57,250 nt of DNA from Psychrobacter immobilis (lineage in GTDB: Bacteria > Pseudomonadota > Gammaproteobacteria > Pseudomonadales > Moraxellaceae). The stretch is taken from NCBI RefSeq assembly GCF_904846225.1, contig NZ_CAJGZJ010000019.1, positions 1-57,250 on the forward strand, in the 5' to 3' direction. The translations under genes were made by a program, and so were the position numbers. Positions 37,660 to 47,412 of the stretch are shown here, one piece after another. Position 1 is the stretch's first letter, and the number at the start of each line of letters is the position of its first letter. The notes beneath the pieces were generated by a model, which did not search any database, had not been told where the DNA came from, and saw only the letters and a list, made by a program, of their open reading frames with translations.

Positions 37660-39610
37660 AAAAATTCTCTTTATACCAAGCTTGGAACATTAGAATGGAC
37701 CATAAACTAGAACCTAATTGTCGACGACCGTCTACATGTTCTTGCCAATACAGCTGTAATTCAGTATTATCAAAAATATTGTGCGTCAATATCTCAGGAT
37801 TAAGCAATAGATCTTCAGCCCATTCTTTTAGGGGTCCTCTGAGCCAGTCATCAATAGGTATACCAAAGCCCTGCTTAGGTCTATCTATTAGCTCTTGAGG
37901 GACATACTGATAAAGAATCTCACGTAAGATCCATTTACCCTTGCCCTCTCTTATTTTTTTGTTCAAAGGTAGTTTCCATGCATATTCTGCAATGGGATGA
38001 CTCAAAAAAGGCGCTCTTAATTCGAGAGATGTGGACATAGCTGCTCGATCTACTTTAGTTAAGATATCATCTGTAAGATAAGTAAGCGTATCTAACGCCA
38101 TCATCTTTTCAACTTTACTAGCAGTGCTGGGCCAGCTTTTTTTATCATTTAATAAATAAATTAGATCATCATCTAAATCTTTATTTAGCACTTTAGATAA
38201 GTGATGTTTTTCAGTGATCAAGCTTAAGTATAAATCATCAAAACTATTGACACCTTCGAGGCGTTGCGCCAACTTGTATAGCTTGTCACCAAAAAATACA
38301 ATGCCCTTCTTTCTAAACAGACTACCAAACATCTTATCCCACTGATCTGGCTTTAATAGAAAGACAGACTTTAACATATACTTTCTAAAAGGTGCAGGAA
38401 ATGCTCGATACACGCTCCAAACTTTGGTCGCAAGGAAATACCGGTTATAACCGCCAAATATTTCGTCACCAGCATCACCGCTTAGAGCCACTGTCACGTG
38501 CTGTTTAGCTAAACGACATACAATGGTTGTAGGGAGTTGAGAGCTGTCAGCGAAAGGCTCATCGTAAATTTTAGCTATTTCAGGTACAAGCTCTAACATA
38601 TCATCGGGTGTCATGATTAAAGTAGTATGATCTGTGCCCAAATGCTTGGCTACTGCTTCAGCATGCTTAGATTCATCAAATTTAGGATCATCAAAACCGA
38701 TACTAAATGTTTTAACTGGTTGACTTGATACCTTTTGCATAAGCGCTACTACTAATGATGAGTCAATACCACCAGAGAGTAATGCTCCTAAAGGCACATC
38801 AGCTAGCATTTGTCTCTTAATACTGGTGGTTAGTAGTTCTTCTAGATCTTCGATAGCTTTGTCATCTGTAATAGACAGCTTGTCTTTTTGCGATTGCTCA
38901 ACTATATTGTTGAAAGACCAGTAACATACTGGCTTTGGATTGGGATTATTCTTCTCTATCTTTAAGTAGTGAGCAGCTGGTAGTTTATATATCCCTCTCC
39001 ATATTGAATATGGCGCAGCTATATAACCATGCTTCATCAATATAGGAACTGCACCTTTCTCGATTTGCTTTTCAAAAGCACTGTGCTGTGTGATAGCTTT
39101 TAGCTCTGAGCCAAATAAAAAGCTGTCATTCTGCCAGCCATAATACAATGGCTTTTCACCAAAACGATCTCTAGCTAGTAAAAGCTGCTTTTCTTGATCA
39201 TCCCATAGTGCGATTGCAAACATACCTATTAGCTTTTGTAATGCTATATCCCAACCAAAAATCTGAATTGCTTTTAATAATGTTTCAGTATCAGAATGAC
39301 CTTTCCAGCTTATAGCTGGTTCTAAACTTTCTATCTCAACACGTATATCTAAATGGTTATAGATTTCACCATTGAAAACGATAACGTATCTCTCGTCATC
39401 GGAGAGCATCGGTTGATGACCCGCTTCAGATAAGTCCAATATTGCAAGTCTTCTATGGCCTAAAGCAATCTGGTCATCGAGCTGATACCAAAGTCCATCT
39501 GAATCAGGACCACGGTGTACTATTGAATCAGTCATTTGCTTTATAATGACTTTAGTTTGAGATTCAGAGGAAAATACATTTCCTTGGAAAAAACCTACTA
39601 GTCCACACAT
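37649..39610 (-). CDS. asnB: Glutamine-dependent asparagine-synthase-like amidotransferase (WbpS type)
   Basis: The 653-residue protein has an N-terminal Ntn glutaminase domain starting with Met-Cys2-Gly, where Cys2 is the nucleophile, and the RLAILDLSEAGHQPM segment. The C-terminal synthetase domain has the PP-loop SGGIDSSLV. In polysaccharide clusters such proteins, for example WbpS, are thought to turn the carboxyl group of a hexuronic acid into an amide. Since this cluster makes UDP-GalNAcA, amidated GalNAcA is the likely product; free asparagine synthesis is the alternative. A second GT4 overlaps its end by 11 bases. Confidence 0.9.
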   Translation of the reverse strand: MCGLVGFFQGNVFSSESQTKVIIKQMTDSIVHRGPDSDGLWYQLDDQIALGHRRLAILDLSEAGHQPMLSDDERYVIVFNGEIYNHLDIRVEIESLEPAISWKGHSDTETLLKAIQIFGWDIALQKLIGMFAIALWDDQEKQLLLARDRFGEKPLYYGWQNDSFLFGSELKAITQHSAFEKQIEKGAVPILMKHGYIAAPYSIWRGIYKLPAAHYLKIEKNNPNPKPVCYWSFNNIVEQSQKDKLSITDDKAIEDLEELLTTSIKRQMLADVPLGALLSGGIDSSLVVALMQKVSSQPVKTFSIGFDDPKFDESKHAEAVAKHLGTDHTTLIMTPDDMLELVPEIAKIYDEPFADSSQLPTTIVCRLAKQHVTVALSGDAGDEIFGGYNRYFLATKVWSVYRAFPAPFRKYMLKSVFLLKPDQWDKMFGSLFRKKGIVFFGDKLYKLAQRLEGVNSFDDLYLSLITEKHHLSKVLNKDLDDDLIYLLNDKKSWPSTASKVEKMMALDTLTYLTDDILTKVDRAAMSTSLELRAPFLSHPIAEYAWKLPLNKKIREGKGKWILREILYQYVPQELIDRPKQGFGIPIDDWLRGPLKEWAEDLLLNPEILTHNIFDNTELQLYWQEHVDGRRQLGSSLWSILMFQAWYKENFYGT

Positions 39611-39636
39611 AATTTTCTAACCTAAGTTTAAGATAT

Positions 39637-40584
39637 TTATTGGAGAGTAATTAAATACGCTCTCAATCTACATACTTTTATTACTGTTGAGGGAATAGAT
39701 GACATCTTATAAAAAATGAATTGTTTTTTTGAAAAGATATCTACGGAAACTGATTTATTGATATATTCAACCAGTCCTTCTTTATCTCCCATTACAGCAG
39801 ATTGATAAGCATAATTAAATAAAGCCTTTGCGTAACTCTTCTTAATGATTTGATCATCACTGTCAAGAAGTGCTTTATCAAATATTCTCTTAGTTGCATC
39901 TGGCAAAAGTGTATTAACTTTCCCATCTTTTAATGACACACCAACGAGTTGTCTGTAACCTCCAAACACTTCATTCAAATGAAAAATATTTCCTTTTTTC
40001 GCCTGCTCTACGTGTATTTCTATATCTGTAGTTTTTTCATTAAAATTATCCCAATATTTGTCACAAATATCATTAACAAACATTTTAGATGAATGTGCAA
40101 AAAAGGGAAGAGTATCATATAGATCTATCAAACTATTTATACTCTTTCTAGGTTTACTGAAGCTATATTTAAATATACTATTATTTAAGTCAGCGATTTC
40201 CATGTTATGAGTACATACTGTACAGTCTAAATTATTCTCTAGTGCATCAAATTGAGTTTGCAGCTTATTGTCTAATGCGTAGTCATCTCCATCTAGATGC
40301 GCGATATATTTTCCTCTAGCTTTTTTATAAACCTGTTTAACATTTTCTACCACACCCACATTGTTTTCATAAAACAATGGTATGATCAACTCAGGATATC
40401 TTTCTACATATTCCTGAACTATCGTACGAGTATTATCAGTAGAACAATCTTCCCCAACAATAATCTCAAATTTAAAATTAGTTTGTTGGGTTACTATACT
40501 CTCTAGACATTCAGCGATATATTTTTCTTGGTTATAAGTAACAATACATACTGAAACCTGAATATCATCATCTTGAAAAATCAT
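39637..40584 (-). CDS. Glycosyltransferase family 2, capsule repeat-unit assembly
   Basis: The 315-residue protein has a GT-A fold. The N-terminus reads VSVCIVTYNQEKYIAECLES, followed by VGEDCSTDNT and the metal-binding D-x-D-type HLDGDDYALD near residue 97. The family is inverting in most cases. The C-terminal third is less conserved. The start codon overlaps the wzx stop as ATGA, suggesting coupled translation. The donor and acceptor are unknown. Confidence 0.9.
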   Translation of the reverse strand: MIFQDDDIQVSVCIVTYNQEKYIAECLESIVTQQTNFKFEIIVGEDCSTDNTRTIVQEYVERYPELIIPLFYENNVGVVENVKQVYKKARGKYIAHLDGDDYALDNKLQTQFDALENNLDCTVCTHNMEIADLNNSIFKYSFSKPRKSINSLIDLYDTLPFFAHSSKMFVNDICDKYWDNFNEKTTDIEIHVEQAKKGNIFHLNEVFGGYRQLVGVSLKDGKVNTLLPDATKRIFDKALLDSDDQIIKKSYAKALFNYAYQSAVMGDKEGLVEYINKSVSVDIFSKKQFIFYKMSSIPSTVIKVCRLRAYLITLQ

Positions 40585-42092
40585 ATTGACCTCTTTACAA
40601 GCTTTGCTTTTATCATATTGAGAACTCTAGTAGAGCTAAATAATGCAATGATCATACTAATAGTACTTACTAATATGATTTGAAATAATATGATCAATCG
40701 ATCACCCGAATATCCTATCCATTTAGTTACTAATAGCATAAATAATGAAACAGCAATCATGCTAGGTAAAAAGGTTTTAAACCATAATGCATTGATGCTA
40801 GGTTCAATTCTTTTATGCACATAACTCACCCAAAATAATAAATAAATTAATTGAGCTGAGAACCAGACCCATCCTGCGCCAACAGCGCCATAGTGTGTTG
40901 CTGCTAAGATAATAACAGGCACTAATAATAAAACGCTGACAATATTGCCGATGAAATGATATCTTAAATTGCCTTTAGCAAACTGTAAGTAGTATGGAAA
41001 AGCTGCAAGTGCTAATAGAGCATTACCTAGCGCATATAATTGTAGTACTGGTGCTGCTTGTGCTGCGATGTTAGAATCACCTGTCCAAGCATATAGTACT
41101 GATCGCGCAACACCAGCTAGTACTATACCTGCAGTAACTACCACTACAGAAATGAACTGGGTAGCATTTAAATAAACCTGTAGCATCTGTTCGTGTTGTT
41201 GCTCAGCTTCTAATCTTGCCATACGTGGCATGATAGGAGCGCTGATAGGAGCACTTAGCTGAAGTATGCCTCCTGCTACTAAGACCGCTAAAGTAAAATA
41301 GCCATAGTCTGCTAATGGCAAGATGCCTGACAATACAAACTTATCTAACTGAGTGAAGAGCACCCAAATCGAAGAAGTTACTGCAATAGTTAAAGCGAAT
41401 CCTAATAGGGGTTTAACTGGCTTAATAGACCAGCCAATGATATCTGTAACAGTAATTTTAGGTAATAGCCAGTAGCTCTTAGCTGTTAGCAAGATAAATT
41501 CCAACAAAGCTATAGCTAACTGGAAAACAAAAAAGTTTTTAATAGTAAAACCAAAGTAATACATGTATAGCAGCACACCTAGAAATCTTAAGGTAGCGAT
41601 TATACTATTTGCAACACTTAGCCAAACAATTTGCTCAAATCCTGATATTACGCCACGGTATAGACCTGTCATCCAACGTAGTGCTACACATATAGCCATA
41701 ACTTCAAGACAAAATAATACGTCTTGAATGTCTAGCATCTCTATTTTTAGCCAATGGGTAGCAATGTAACCATCTAATAAGAATAGTGCACCACCACCAA
41801 TAATAGCAATCATAACAAATATTAGATTTAAAGCTCTGAATAATCTTCTAAAGCTCAAGGCAGTGTCCTTGCCTGCATTATACTGAGCGGTTTGACGACT
41901 GATAGTAGGTGTAAGACCGAAATCGAGTAAATTAAATAATCCTTGAAGCATCGAAAAAAAGCCAACTAATCCATAAGCCTCAGCACCCATATATTTTATA
42001 TAAATGGGCAAAATAGCAATGCTAATAACTATTAAATAAATTTGGCTGGCATAGCTAGCTAAAACATTAGTTCGTAAAGAAGGTATTATCAC
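40581..42092 (-). CDS. wzx: Polysaccharide flippase Wzx
   Basis: The 503-residue protein has about 14 transmembrane helices and matches the MATE/MOP-superfamily polysaccharide transporter group. It starts LRTNVLASYASQIYLIVISIAILPIYIKYMGAEAYGLVGFF, quoted only by its key features: an NVLASY start and a GAEAYGLVGF loop. Wzx moves undecaprenyl-linked repeat units from the cytoplasmic to the periplasmic side. Its presence with a Wzy-like protein and Wza-Wzb-Wzc fixes the Wzx/Wzy-dependent route for this cluster. Confidence 0.92.
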   Translation of the reverse strand: MIIPSLRTNVLASYASQIYLIVISIAILPIYIKYMGAEAYGLVGFFSMLQGLFNLLDFGLTPTISRQTAQYNAGKDTALSFRRLFRALNLIFVMIAIIGGGALFLLDGYIATHWLKIEMLDIQDVLFCLEVMAICVALRWMTGLYRGVISGFEQIVWLSVANSIIATLRFLGVLLYMYYFGFTIKNFFVFQLAIALLEFILLTAKSYWLLPKITVTDIIGWSIKPVKPLLGFALTIAVTSSIWVLFTQLDKFVLSGILPLADYGYFTLAVLVAGGILQLSAPISAPIMPRMARLEAEQQHEQMLQVYLNATQFISVVVVTAGIVLAGVARSVLYAWTGDSNIAAQAAPVLQLYALGNALLALAAFPYYLQFAKGNLRYHFIGNIVSVLLLVPVIILAATHYGAVGAGWVWFSAQLIYLLFWVSYVHKRIEPSINALWFKTFLPSMIAVSLFMLLVTKWIGYSGDRLIILFQIILVSTISMIIALFSSTRVLNMIKAKLVKRSI

Positions 42093-42096
42093 TTAG

Positions 42097-42660
42097 CTAT
42101 TTATTCCAATAGTTTGTTTTTGCTATATGGGCATCATATTGTTCATGGGTAATACCGCACAAAACTTTATCATGATATTGCCCGTTTCTATAAATCCACT
42201 CAGATCTTGTACCTTCAGCTTTCCATCCACATTTTTCGGTATAAAAATCAATAGATCTGTTATTATAATCTATCATTTCTGCATCTAAACGGTTTAAGCC
42301 TAGCTCTTTAAATGCATACTCCATGATAGCCATTACGGCATCTAAGGCATATCCTTTTCCTCTAGTCTCTATGTTACCAAGCATAATTCCATTAGATGCG
42401 TGTTTATTCTTCCAATCAATGTCTACTAAGTTTGTTGTACCAATTAACCCAATATCTTTAACTTCTATGCCAAAGTTTTGATATTGCATGTTATTATTAT
42501 CTATACTTTTAATATACAATTCGGTACTTTCTCTAGAGTATGGGAAATGCCACCCGACTAAATTACGCCAAATTTCGGAAGAATTTGCCCATTCTGCTAA
42601 AAGATCTAAATCTTTCATTTCTATAGCTCGCAATGTAACTACCTTACCTTTTATATTCAC
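42097..42660 (-). CDS. GNAT acetyltransferase, RimJ/RimL type
   Basis: The 187-residue protein shows the GNAT fold, with VVTLRAIEMKDLDLLAEWAN at the start and the acetyl-CoA-binding region EIRGKGYALDAVMAIMEYAF-like (here NIETRGKGYALDAVM) near residue 98. GLNRLDAEMIDYNNRSIDFYTEKCGW is typical of the C-terminal half. In sugar clusters such enzymes N-acetylate 4-amino-4,6-dideoxy sugars. The aminotransferase encoded a few genes upstream would supply that amino group. It overlaps the upstream gene by 17 bases. A protein substrate cannot be excluded. Confidence 0.85.
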   Translation of the reverse strand: MNIKGKVVTLRAIEMKDLDLLAEWANSSEIWRNLVGWHFPYSRESTELYIKSIDNNNMQYQNFGIEVKDIGLIGTTNLVDIDWKNKHASNGIMLGNIETRGKGYALDAVMAIMEYAFKELGLNRLDAEMIDYNNRSIDFYTEKCGWKAEGTRSEWIYRNGQYHDKVLCGITHEQYDAHIAKTNYWNK

Positions 42661-43636
42661 AATATATATCCATAATTTTATCTACTTGAAACTGCATGTG
42701 TTCACAAGAATATCTTTGATCGCAAACTATGTGAGTGGTGTTAGAAATGAATTTATATTCAAAACTATCAACGTCTAATCTTTGTAAGCTATCAAACCAA
42801 TAAGTAGGCGTATAAACGCTACCTTCAATTAGCTCTTTAGAAATATTGCCTTCCAATAGCAATGGATAAGTCAATGGTGACTCTATACTATCGATATCTA
42901 TTTCTAGCTTATTTATGCTAACTAACTCTGTATGTAAGAACTTAAAATTATCTAACCGTTGTGATTGAGTACTTGCGTAGTCAACACAATTTATTATCTC
43001 TTCAGTAATTCCCGAAATATTTTTCGGGATACAGTTATTTAACAATACTTCATTATTTTTAAATATCTCGTAAGCCCTAGATCCATTTGATAAGCGTCTA
43101 ACAAAGCAATGATGATACTGCTGAATCATTGATTCTAAATCTCTAACTGAATGATTAGCATTGATTAACGATTTGCTAATCAACAGACCTCCCTCAGCAA
43201 CAGGTAAGAATTTTCTGAGTGAATAAATAGTAGCAAAACAGTCAAAAGGTTTAACAAAAAAAGCTTGTGAATGGTCAAAAATTATCTGGTTGCTAGGATA
43301 AATACTAAGTAGCTTTTTCTGAACAGTAGTACATAGACCAAAATAATTGACGTAAACAAGATAAGCATCACTCTCTAAATAACTAGGGATTTTAGGATAA
43401 AAATTTTCGTCTAAATCATAATATCGGATATCAATATCTAATATTAACAATGGCTCAATCATAGAGTCACAAATAAATTTTGGCATCCATACTTTCTTAA
43501 TACTATTCTGATCTAACAGATCGAGAAAGGCTGAACGTGCTGAAATATACTTCAACGCTTGTGGGTAAGGAAACTGCTTTAAATTTGGCAAGCTAAATTC
43601 AAAGTACCCACCGATTTCCTGCTGATCATCTAACAT
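42644..43636 (-). CDS. Divergent PLP-aminotransferase-fold protein of unknown role
   Basis: No close family is evident, but the 330 residues carry landmarks of the DegT/DnrJ/EryC1 fold: Asp121 in IIFDHSQAFF at the place of the PLP-ring-binding aspartate, and Lys142 in YSLRKFLPVAEGG at the place of the PLP-binding lysine. Before it, LVYVNYFG corresponds to the segment that often reads PVHLYG. Overall similarity to the cluster's own aminotransferase is very low and it is about 40 residues shorter. It may be a true aminotransferase on an unusual sugar or a partner protein. It lies between the WbqC-family and GNAT genes, which suggests a joint role in sugar decoration. Confidence 0.7.
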   Translation of the reverse strand: MLDDQQEIGGYFEFSLPNLKQFPYPQALKYISARSAFLDLLDQNSIKKVWMPKFICDSMIEPLLILDIDIRYYDLDENFYPKIPSYLESDAYLVYVNYFGLCTTVQKKLLSIYPSNQIIFDHSQAFFVKPFDCFATIYSLRKFLPVAEGGLLISKSLINANHSVRDLESMIQQYHHCFVRRLSNGSRAYEIFKNNEVLLNNCIPKNISGITEEIINCVDYASTQSQRLDNFKFLHTELVSINKLEIDIDSIESPLTYPLLLEGNISKELIEGSVYTPTYWFDSLQRLDVDSFEYKFISNTTHIVCDQRYSCEHMQFQVDKIMDIYCEYKR

Positions 43637-43663
43637 ATCGTAATCCTACATTTCTTTGTATCA

Positions 43664-44368
43664 TTAGATTAACTCAAAATTGCTGAGCATCTTTGATACG
43701 TCTTCTTTATCATTAAACATGAGGATATCTATGATAGACAAAAATGGTACAAACTCATTTGAGAACTGCTTATAAACGAAGGCGTCTGTTTTGATAAAGT
43801 ATAGTTTTATTTCGTTTTCTAAAAACTCACTTTCAGAATATAGTGTCATACCACCTATTGGATTTATATAAGTATCAGCATTCTCAGCTTTACAAATATC
43901 AAGCACTCTATTTTGTCCAAATAAATGAGTATTTGAATGCTGGTCGCTACAAATCTCAAAATCTGTCATTATATCTAGATATTTTGAAACTTCGACTATG
44001 CTTTTGATAGCAAAATCAGAAATACTGCTAGGTGGCTCAGATAATATACTCTCAATTAATAGTCTAACTTGTTCATAATTTTTAGATTTTTTATAATTAT
44101 ACATAATAGAGCTTAAAAAAGACTTTTTCCACTTCTCGTATCTATTTTCACTTATTAGGACATCTTTAATTAAAGTATGAGAGCTAGCATTGGCTAAAGG
44201 CACACTAAACATATTTGCTTTATTATTGATTAAAATCTGATTACGATTAATCCAACCTTGTTTTATAAAAGTTACATCATCGTAAAATATAAACTTATCT
44301 ACAGTATTAATAAGCTGAAAATAGCCAATATACGGCATAAAATAAGGCTGCATTATTGCCAATTTCAT
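43664..44368 (-). CDS. WbqC-family protein
   Basis: The 234-residue protein begins with the very characteristic [19 protein letters not shown] and continues with DKFIFYDDVTFIKQGWINRNQI, both hallmarks of the WbqC family. Members occur in O-antigen and capsule clusters; a biochemical role is not firmly known, and an acyl or aminoacyl transfer function has been suggested from gene context. The start overlaps the aminotransferase stop as ATGA, so the two are probably translated together. With the GNAT and the divergent PLP-fold protein it forms a compact group, consistent with modification of the 4-amino sugar. Confidence 0.88.
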   Translation of the reverse strand: MKLAIMQPYFMPYIGYFQLINTVDKFIFYDDVTFIKQGWINRNQILINNKANMFSVPLANASSHTLIKDVLISENRYEKWKKSFLSSIMYNYKKSKNYEQVRLLIESILSEPPSSISDFAIKSIVEVSKYLDIMTDFEICSDQHSNTHLFGQNRVLDICKAENADTYINPIGGMTLYSESEFLENEIKLYFIKTDAFVYKQFSNEFVPFLSIIDILMFNDKEDVSKMLSNFELI

Positions 44369-45471
44369 TTTTTGCTTCCATTTTTAATTATTTTTATAAT
44401 TGTCTCTATCACATCACTTTCTAAAGCTGGGTACATAGGTAAGCACAGTACTTGCTCAGACAATAACTTCGCATTTGGAGTATCTGATTTATATTGCTTA
44501 TAAATATTTAGATCAGTCATCAATGGATAGAAATACTTACGAGAGAATATATTATGCGCTTTTAGTTTTTCAAACAGCTGATTACGAGTTAAAGGGTAAT
44601 CATCAGAAATAATAATAGGGAAATAAGCATAGTTATCTTTATCTAAATTGTCGCGTTGAATACACTGAATACCCTTTATATTAGCAAGCGCATTACGATA
44701 GCTTTGATCTACTTGCATGCGAGCTTCTAGTATTTTATCAATAGATTTTAATTGTAGTAATCCAAGAGCTGCATGTACTTCGCTTAACTTGCCATTGAGG
44801 GAAATATCATTTACTGTTGTCTCATCTATAATTCCAAAGTTCTTTAGTTGATCGATACGCTGCTTCATCTCAGCACTATGACAAATAATCGCGCCACCTT
44901 CAAATGTATTGAATACTTTGGTAGCGTGAAAGCTGACCGTGCTTAAGTCCCCGTAGTTCAAGAGACTCTGATCATTATACCTAACGCCAAAGGCATGCGC
45001 TGCGTCATAAACTAGCTTAAGATCATGTTTGTTCGCTATATTTTGTAATGCTTCAACATCACAAGCAATGCCATAACAATGCACAGGTAGGATAGCGACA
45101 GTATTCTCTGTAATCGCTTTTTCTACCTCTTTGGGATCAATATTTGAAGTAATAGGATCAATGTCTACAAATACAGGTGTTAGGTTATTCCAAGCTATAG
45201 CATGAGCAGTGGCTAAAAAAGTATACGGTGTAGTGATCACCTCTCCCGACTTCAAACCCAAAGCCTGTAAAGCAACTACTAGCGCAATAGTGCCATTGTT
45301 AAACAACGAGATATAGTCAACTCCAAGATATTCACATAACTCCTGTTCCAACTGCTGGTGTAATGGACCACCATTAGTTAATACGCCACTTTCCCAAATC
45401 TTCTCTAGATAAGGTATAAATTCACTTAGCTCAGGCAGTACCGATTGAGTAACGTAGATAGGTTTACTCAT
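44365..45471 (-). CDS. DegT/DnrJ/EryC1 aminotransferase, VioA-like
   Basis: A PLP enzyme of 368 residues, with Asp156 in YDAAHAFG and the PLP lysine Lys185 in [14 protein letters not shown]. The last motif is typical of dTDP-4-amino-4,6-dideoxyglucose synthases (VioA, DesI group). The rmlA and rmlB genes directly upstream supply dTDP-4-keto-6-deoxyglucose, the expected substrate. The start codon overlaps the rmlA stop as ATGA. The product would be dTDP-Qui4N. A 3-amino product is less likely because no 3,4-ketoisomerase gene is present. Confidence 0.9.
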   Translation of the reverse strand: MSKPIYVTQSVLPELSEFIPYLEKIWESGVLTNGGPLHQQLEQELCEYLGVDYISLFNNGTIALVVALQALGLKSGEVITTPYTFLATAHAIAWNNLTPVFVDIDPITSNIDPKEVEKAITENTVAILPVHCYGIACDVEALQNIANKHDLKLVYDAAHAFGVRYNDQSLLNYGDLSTVSFHATKVFNTFEGGAIICHSAEMKQRIDQLKNFGIIDETTVNDISLNGKLSEVHAALGLLQLKSIDKILEARMQVDQSYRNALANIKGIQCIQRDNLDKDNYAYFPIIISDDYPLTRNQLFEKLKAHNIFSRKYFYPLMTDLNIYKQYKSDTPNAKLLSEQVLCLPMYPALESDVIETIIKIIKNGSKK

Positions 45472-46346
45472 ACATTTTCTTCCACTAAAGAAATAAGGTA
45501 CTGACCGTAAGCATTCTTGCTCATACTTTGACCAGCTACTAATACCTGCTGTTTAGTTAGCCAGCCATTGTTAAGCGCAATCTCTTCTAGGCAAGCTACT
45601 TTATAACCCTGACGCTTTTCGATAGTCTCTACAAACTGTGCTGCTTCTAATAAGCTCTCATGCGTACCCGTATCGAGCCAAGCAAAACCACGTCCGAGCA
45701 GCTCCACATTTAGATCGCCACGCTCCATATACATCTGGTTGACAGTGGTAATCTCAAGCTCACCGCGATCAGAAGGTTTTACTTGTTTAGCGATCTCTAT
45801 AACGTCATTATCATAAAAGTATAAACCCGTCACTGCATAATTAGATTTTGGCTTTGTCGGTTTTTCTTCTATTGACACAGCACGCTTGTTTTCATCGAAT
45901 GCCACGACACCAAAACGCTCTGGATCTTTCACCTGATAACCGAATACCGTAGCGCCCTTTTGACGATTGACTGCTTGACGTAGTAGTGGCGTGAAGCCTT
46001 GACCATAGAATATGTTGTCACCCAGTACTAAGCAGACATTGCTATCGCCAATGAAATCTTCACCTAAGATAAAGGCTTGCGCGAGACCGTCAGGGCTTGG
46101 TTGTACCGCGTAGCTGATAGTGATGCCTAGCTCACTACCATCACCTAGTAGACGTTTAAAGCCGTCAATATCATCAGGCGTACTAATAATAAGTACTTCA
46201 CGAATACCCGCCAACATCAGTACCGATAAAGGATAATAGATCATTGGTTTGTCGTAGATAGGCAATAGCTGTTTAGAGACGCCTTTAGTGATTGGATATA
46301 GACGTGTGCCTGAACCGCCTGCTAAGATAATACCTTTAGTGTTCAT
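45468..46346 (-). CDS. rmlA: Glucose-1-phosphate thymidylyltransferase RmlA
   Basis: Makes dTDP-glucose from Glc-1-P and dTTP. The nucleotide-binding start [16 protein letters not shown] and [16 protein letters not shown] are textbook RmlA, as is the later [13 protein letters not shown]. The 292-residue length is standard. It abuts rmlB directly and overlaps the aminotransferase gene by four bases. rmlC and rmlD are absent here. Confidence 0.97.
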   Translation of the reverse strand: MNTKGIILAGGSGTRLYPITKGVSKQLLPIYDKPMIYYPLSVLMLAGIREVLIISTPDDIDGFKRLLGDGSELGITISYAVQPSPDGLAQAFILGEDFIGDSNVCLVLGDNIFYGQGFTPLLRQAVNRQKGATVFGYQVKDPERFGVVAFDENKRAVSIEEKPTKPKSNYAVTGLYFYDNDVIEIAKQVKPSDRGELEITTVNQMYMERGDLNVELLGRGFAWLDTGTHESLLEAAQFVETIEKRQGYKVACLEEIALNNGWLTKQQVLVAGQSMSKNAYGQYLISLVEENV

Positions 46347-47405
46347 TTATACCTTTGCTCCTAAACGTTCACGTTGATAGCTACCGTCTTGTACTCGACG
46401 ACACCACTCTAAATTATCCAAATACCATATGACTGTCTTGCGAATACCACTCTCAAAGCTCTCTTCAGGCGTCCAGCTTAGCTCATTATCGATCTTGCTC
46501 GCATCAATCGCATAACGCAAATCATGACCAGGACGATCTTTGACAAAGCTAATCAATGACTCGTAAGGCTGACCGTTGGCTTGTGGTTGCAACTTATCTA
46601 AAATCTGACAAATGGTTTTGACCACTTCGATGTTTTGTTTCTCATTATGACCGCCGATATTGTAGGTTTCGCCTACAGCACCTTCGGTAACTACTTTATA
46701 TAACGCCCGAGCATGATCCTCTACATAGAGCCAATCACGTATCTGATCACCTTTACCATAGATAGGTAATGCTTTGCCATCTAAAGCGTTAAGTATCACT
46801 AGTGGAATGAGCTTCTCAGGAAAGTGATAGGGACCGTAATTGTTAGAACAATTAGTAATAAGCGTTGGCAAGCCATAAGTGCGCTGCCAAGCTCTTACTA
46901 GATGATCTGAGCTGGCTTTAGACGCTGAATATGGGGAGCTTGGTGCATAAGGCGTTGACTCAGTGAATAAGTCTGTCGTCCCTTGCAGGTCGCCATAAAC
47001 CTCATCAGTTGAGATATGATGAAACTTAAAGTTGGCTTTTCCAGCCTCTGCAAGCGTTTGCCAATATTGGCGTGTAGCTTCTAGCAAAGTATACGTGCCG
47101 ACAATATTAGTCGTGATAAACTCTGCTGGCCCATCAATAGAACGATCAACATGCGACTCTGCGGCTAAATGCATGACCAAGTTAGGCTTAAAGCTATCAA
47201 AAGCTTTTTTTAAGGATTCAGCATCGCAAATATCAATCTGCGCAAAACTATAGTTAGCACTTTGATCAATATCGGCTAAAGATTCTAAATTCCCTGCATA
47301 GGTTAGTTTGTCTATATTTAGCACTTGATGATCAGTACTTTTTATAATATGGCGTATCACTGCAGAGCCAATAAAACCTGCACCACCAGTCACTAATATA
47401 TTCAT
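46347..47405 (-). CDS. rmlB: dTDP-glucose 4,6-dehydratase RmlB
   Basis: Converts dTDP-glucose to dTDP-4-keto-6-deoxyglucose. NAD-binding GGAGFIGS is at residues 7-14; [11 protein letters not shown] carries the catalytic Thr-Asp-Glu triplet and [10 protein letters not shown] the YxxxK pair. [13 protein letters not shown] and HARAL are also family marks. The 352-residue length is normal. The next gene upstream is the WbpP-like epimerase, 8 bases away. Confidence 0.97.
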   Translation of the reverse strand: MNILVTGGAGFIGSAVIRHIIKSTDHQVLNIDKLTYAGNLESLADIDQSANYSFAQIDICDAESLKKAFDSFKPNLVMHLAAESHVDRSIDGPAEFITTNIVGTYTLLEATRQYWQTLAEAGKANFKFHHISTDEVYGDLQGTTDLFTESTPYAPSSPYSASKASSDHLVRAWQRTYGLPTLITNCSNNYGPYHFPEKLIPLVILNALDGKALPIYGKGDQIRDWLYVEDHARALYKVVTEGAVGETYNIGGHNEKQNIEVVKTICQILDKLQPQANGQPYESLISFVKDRPGHDLRYAIDASKIDNELSWTPEESFESGIRKTVIWYLDNLEWCRRVQDGSYQRERLGAKV

Positions 47406-47412
47406 AAAAGGT

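Noticed and set aside
44365..47405. An L-rhamnose pathway
   Set aside because: rmlA and rmlB are present, but rmlC and rmlD are missing and a sugar aminotransferase follows, so the 4-keto intermediate most likely goes to an amino sugar.
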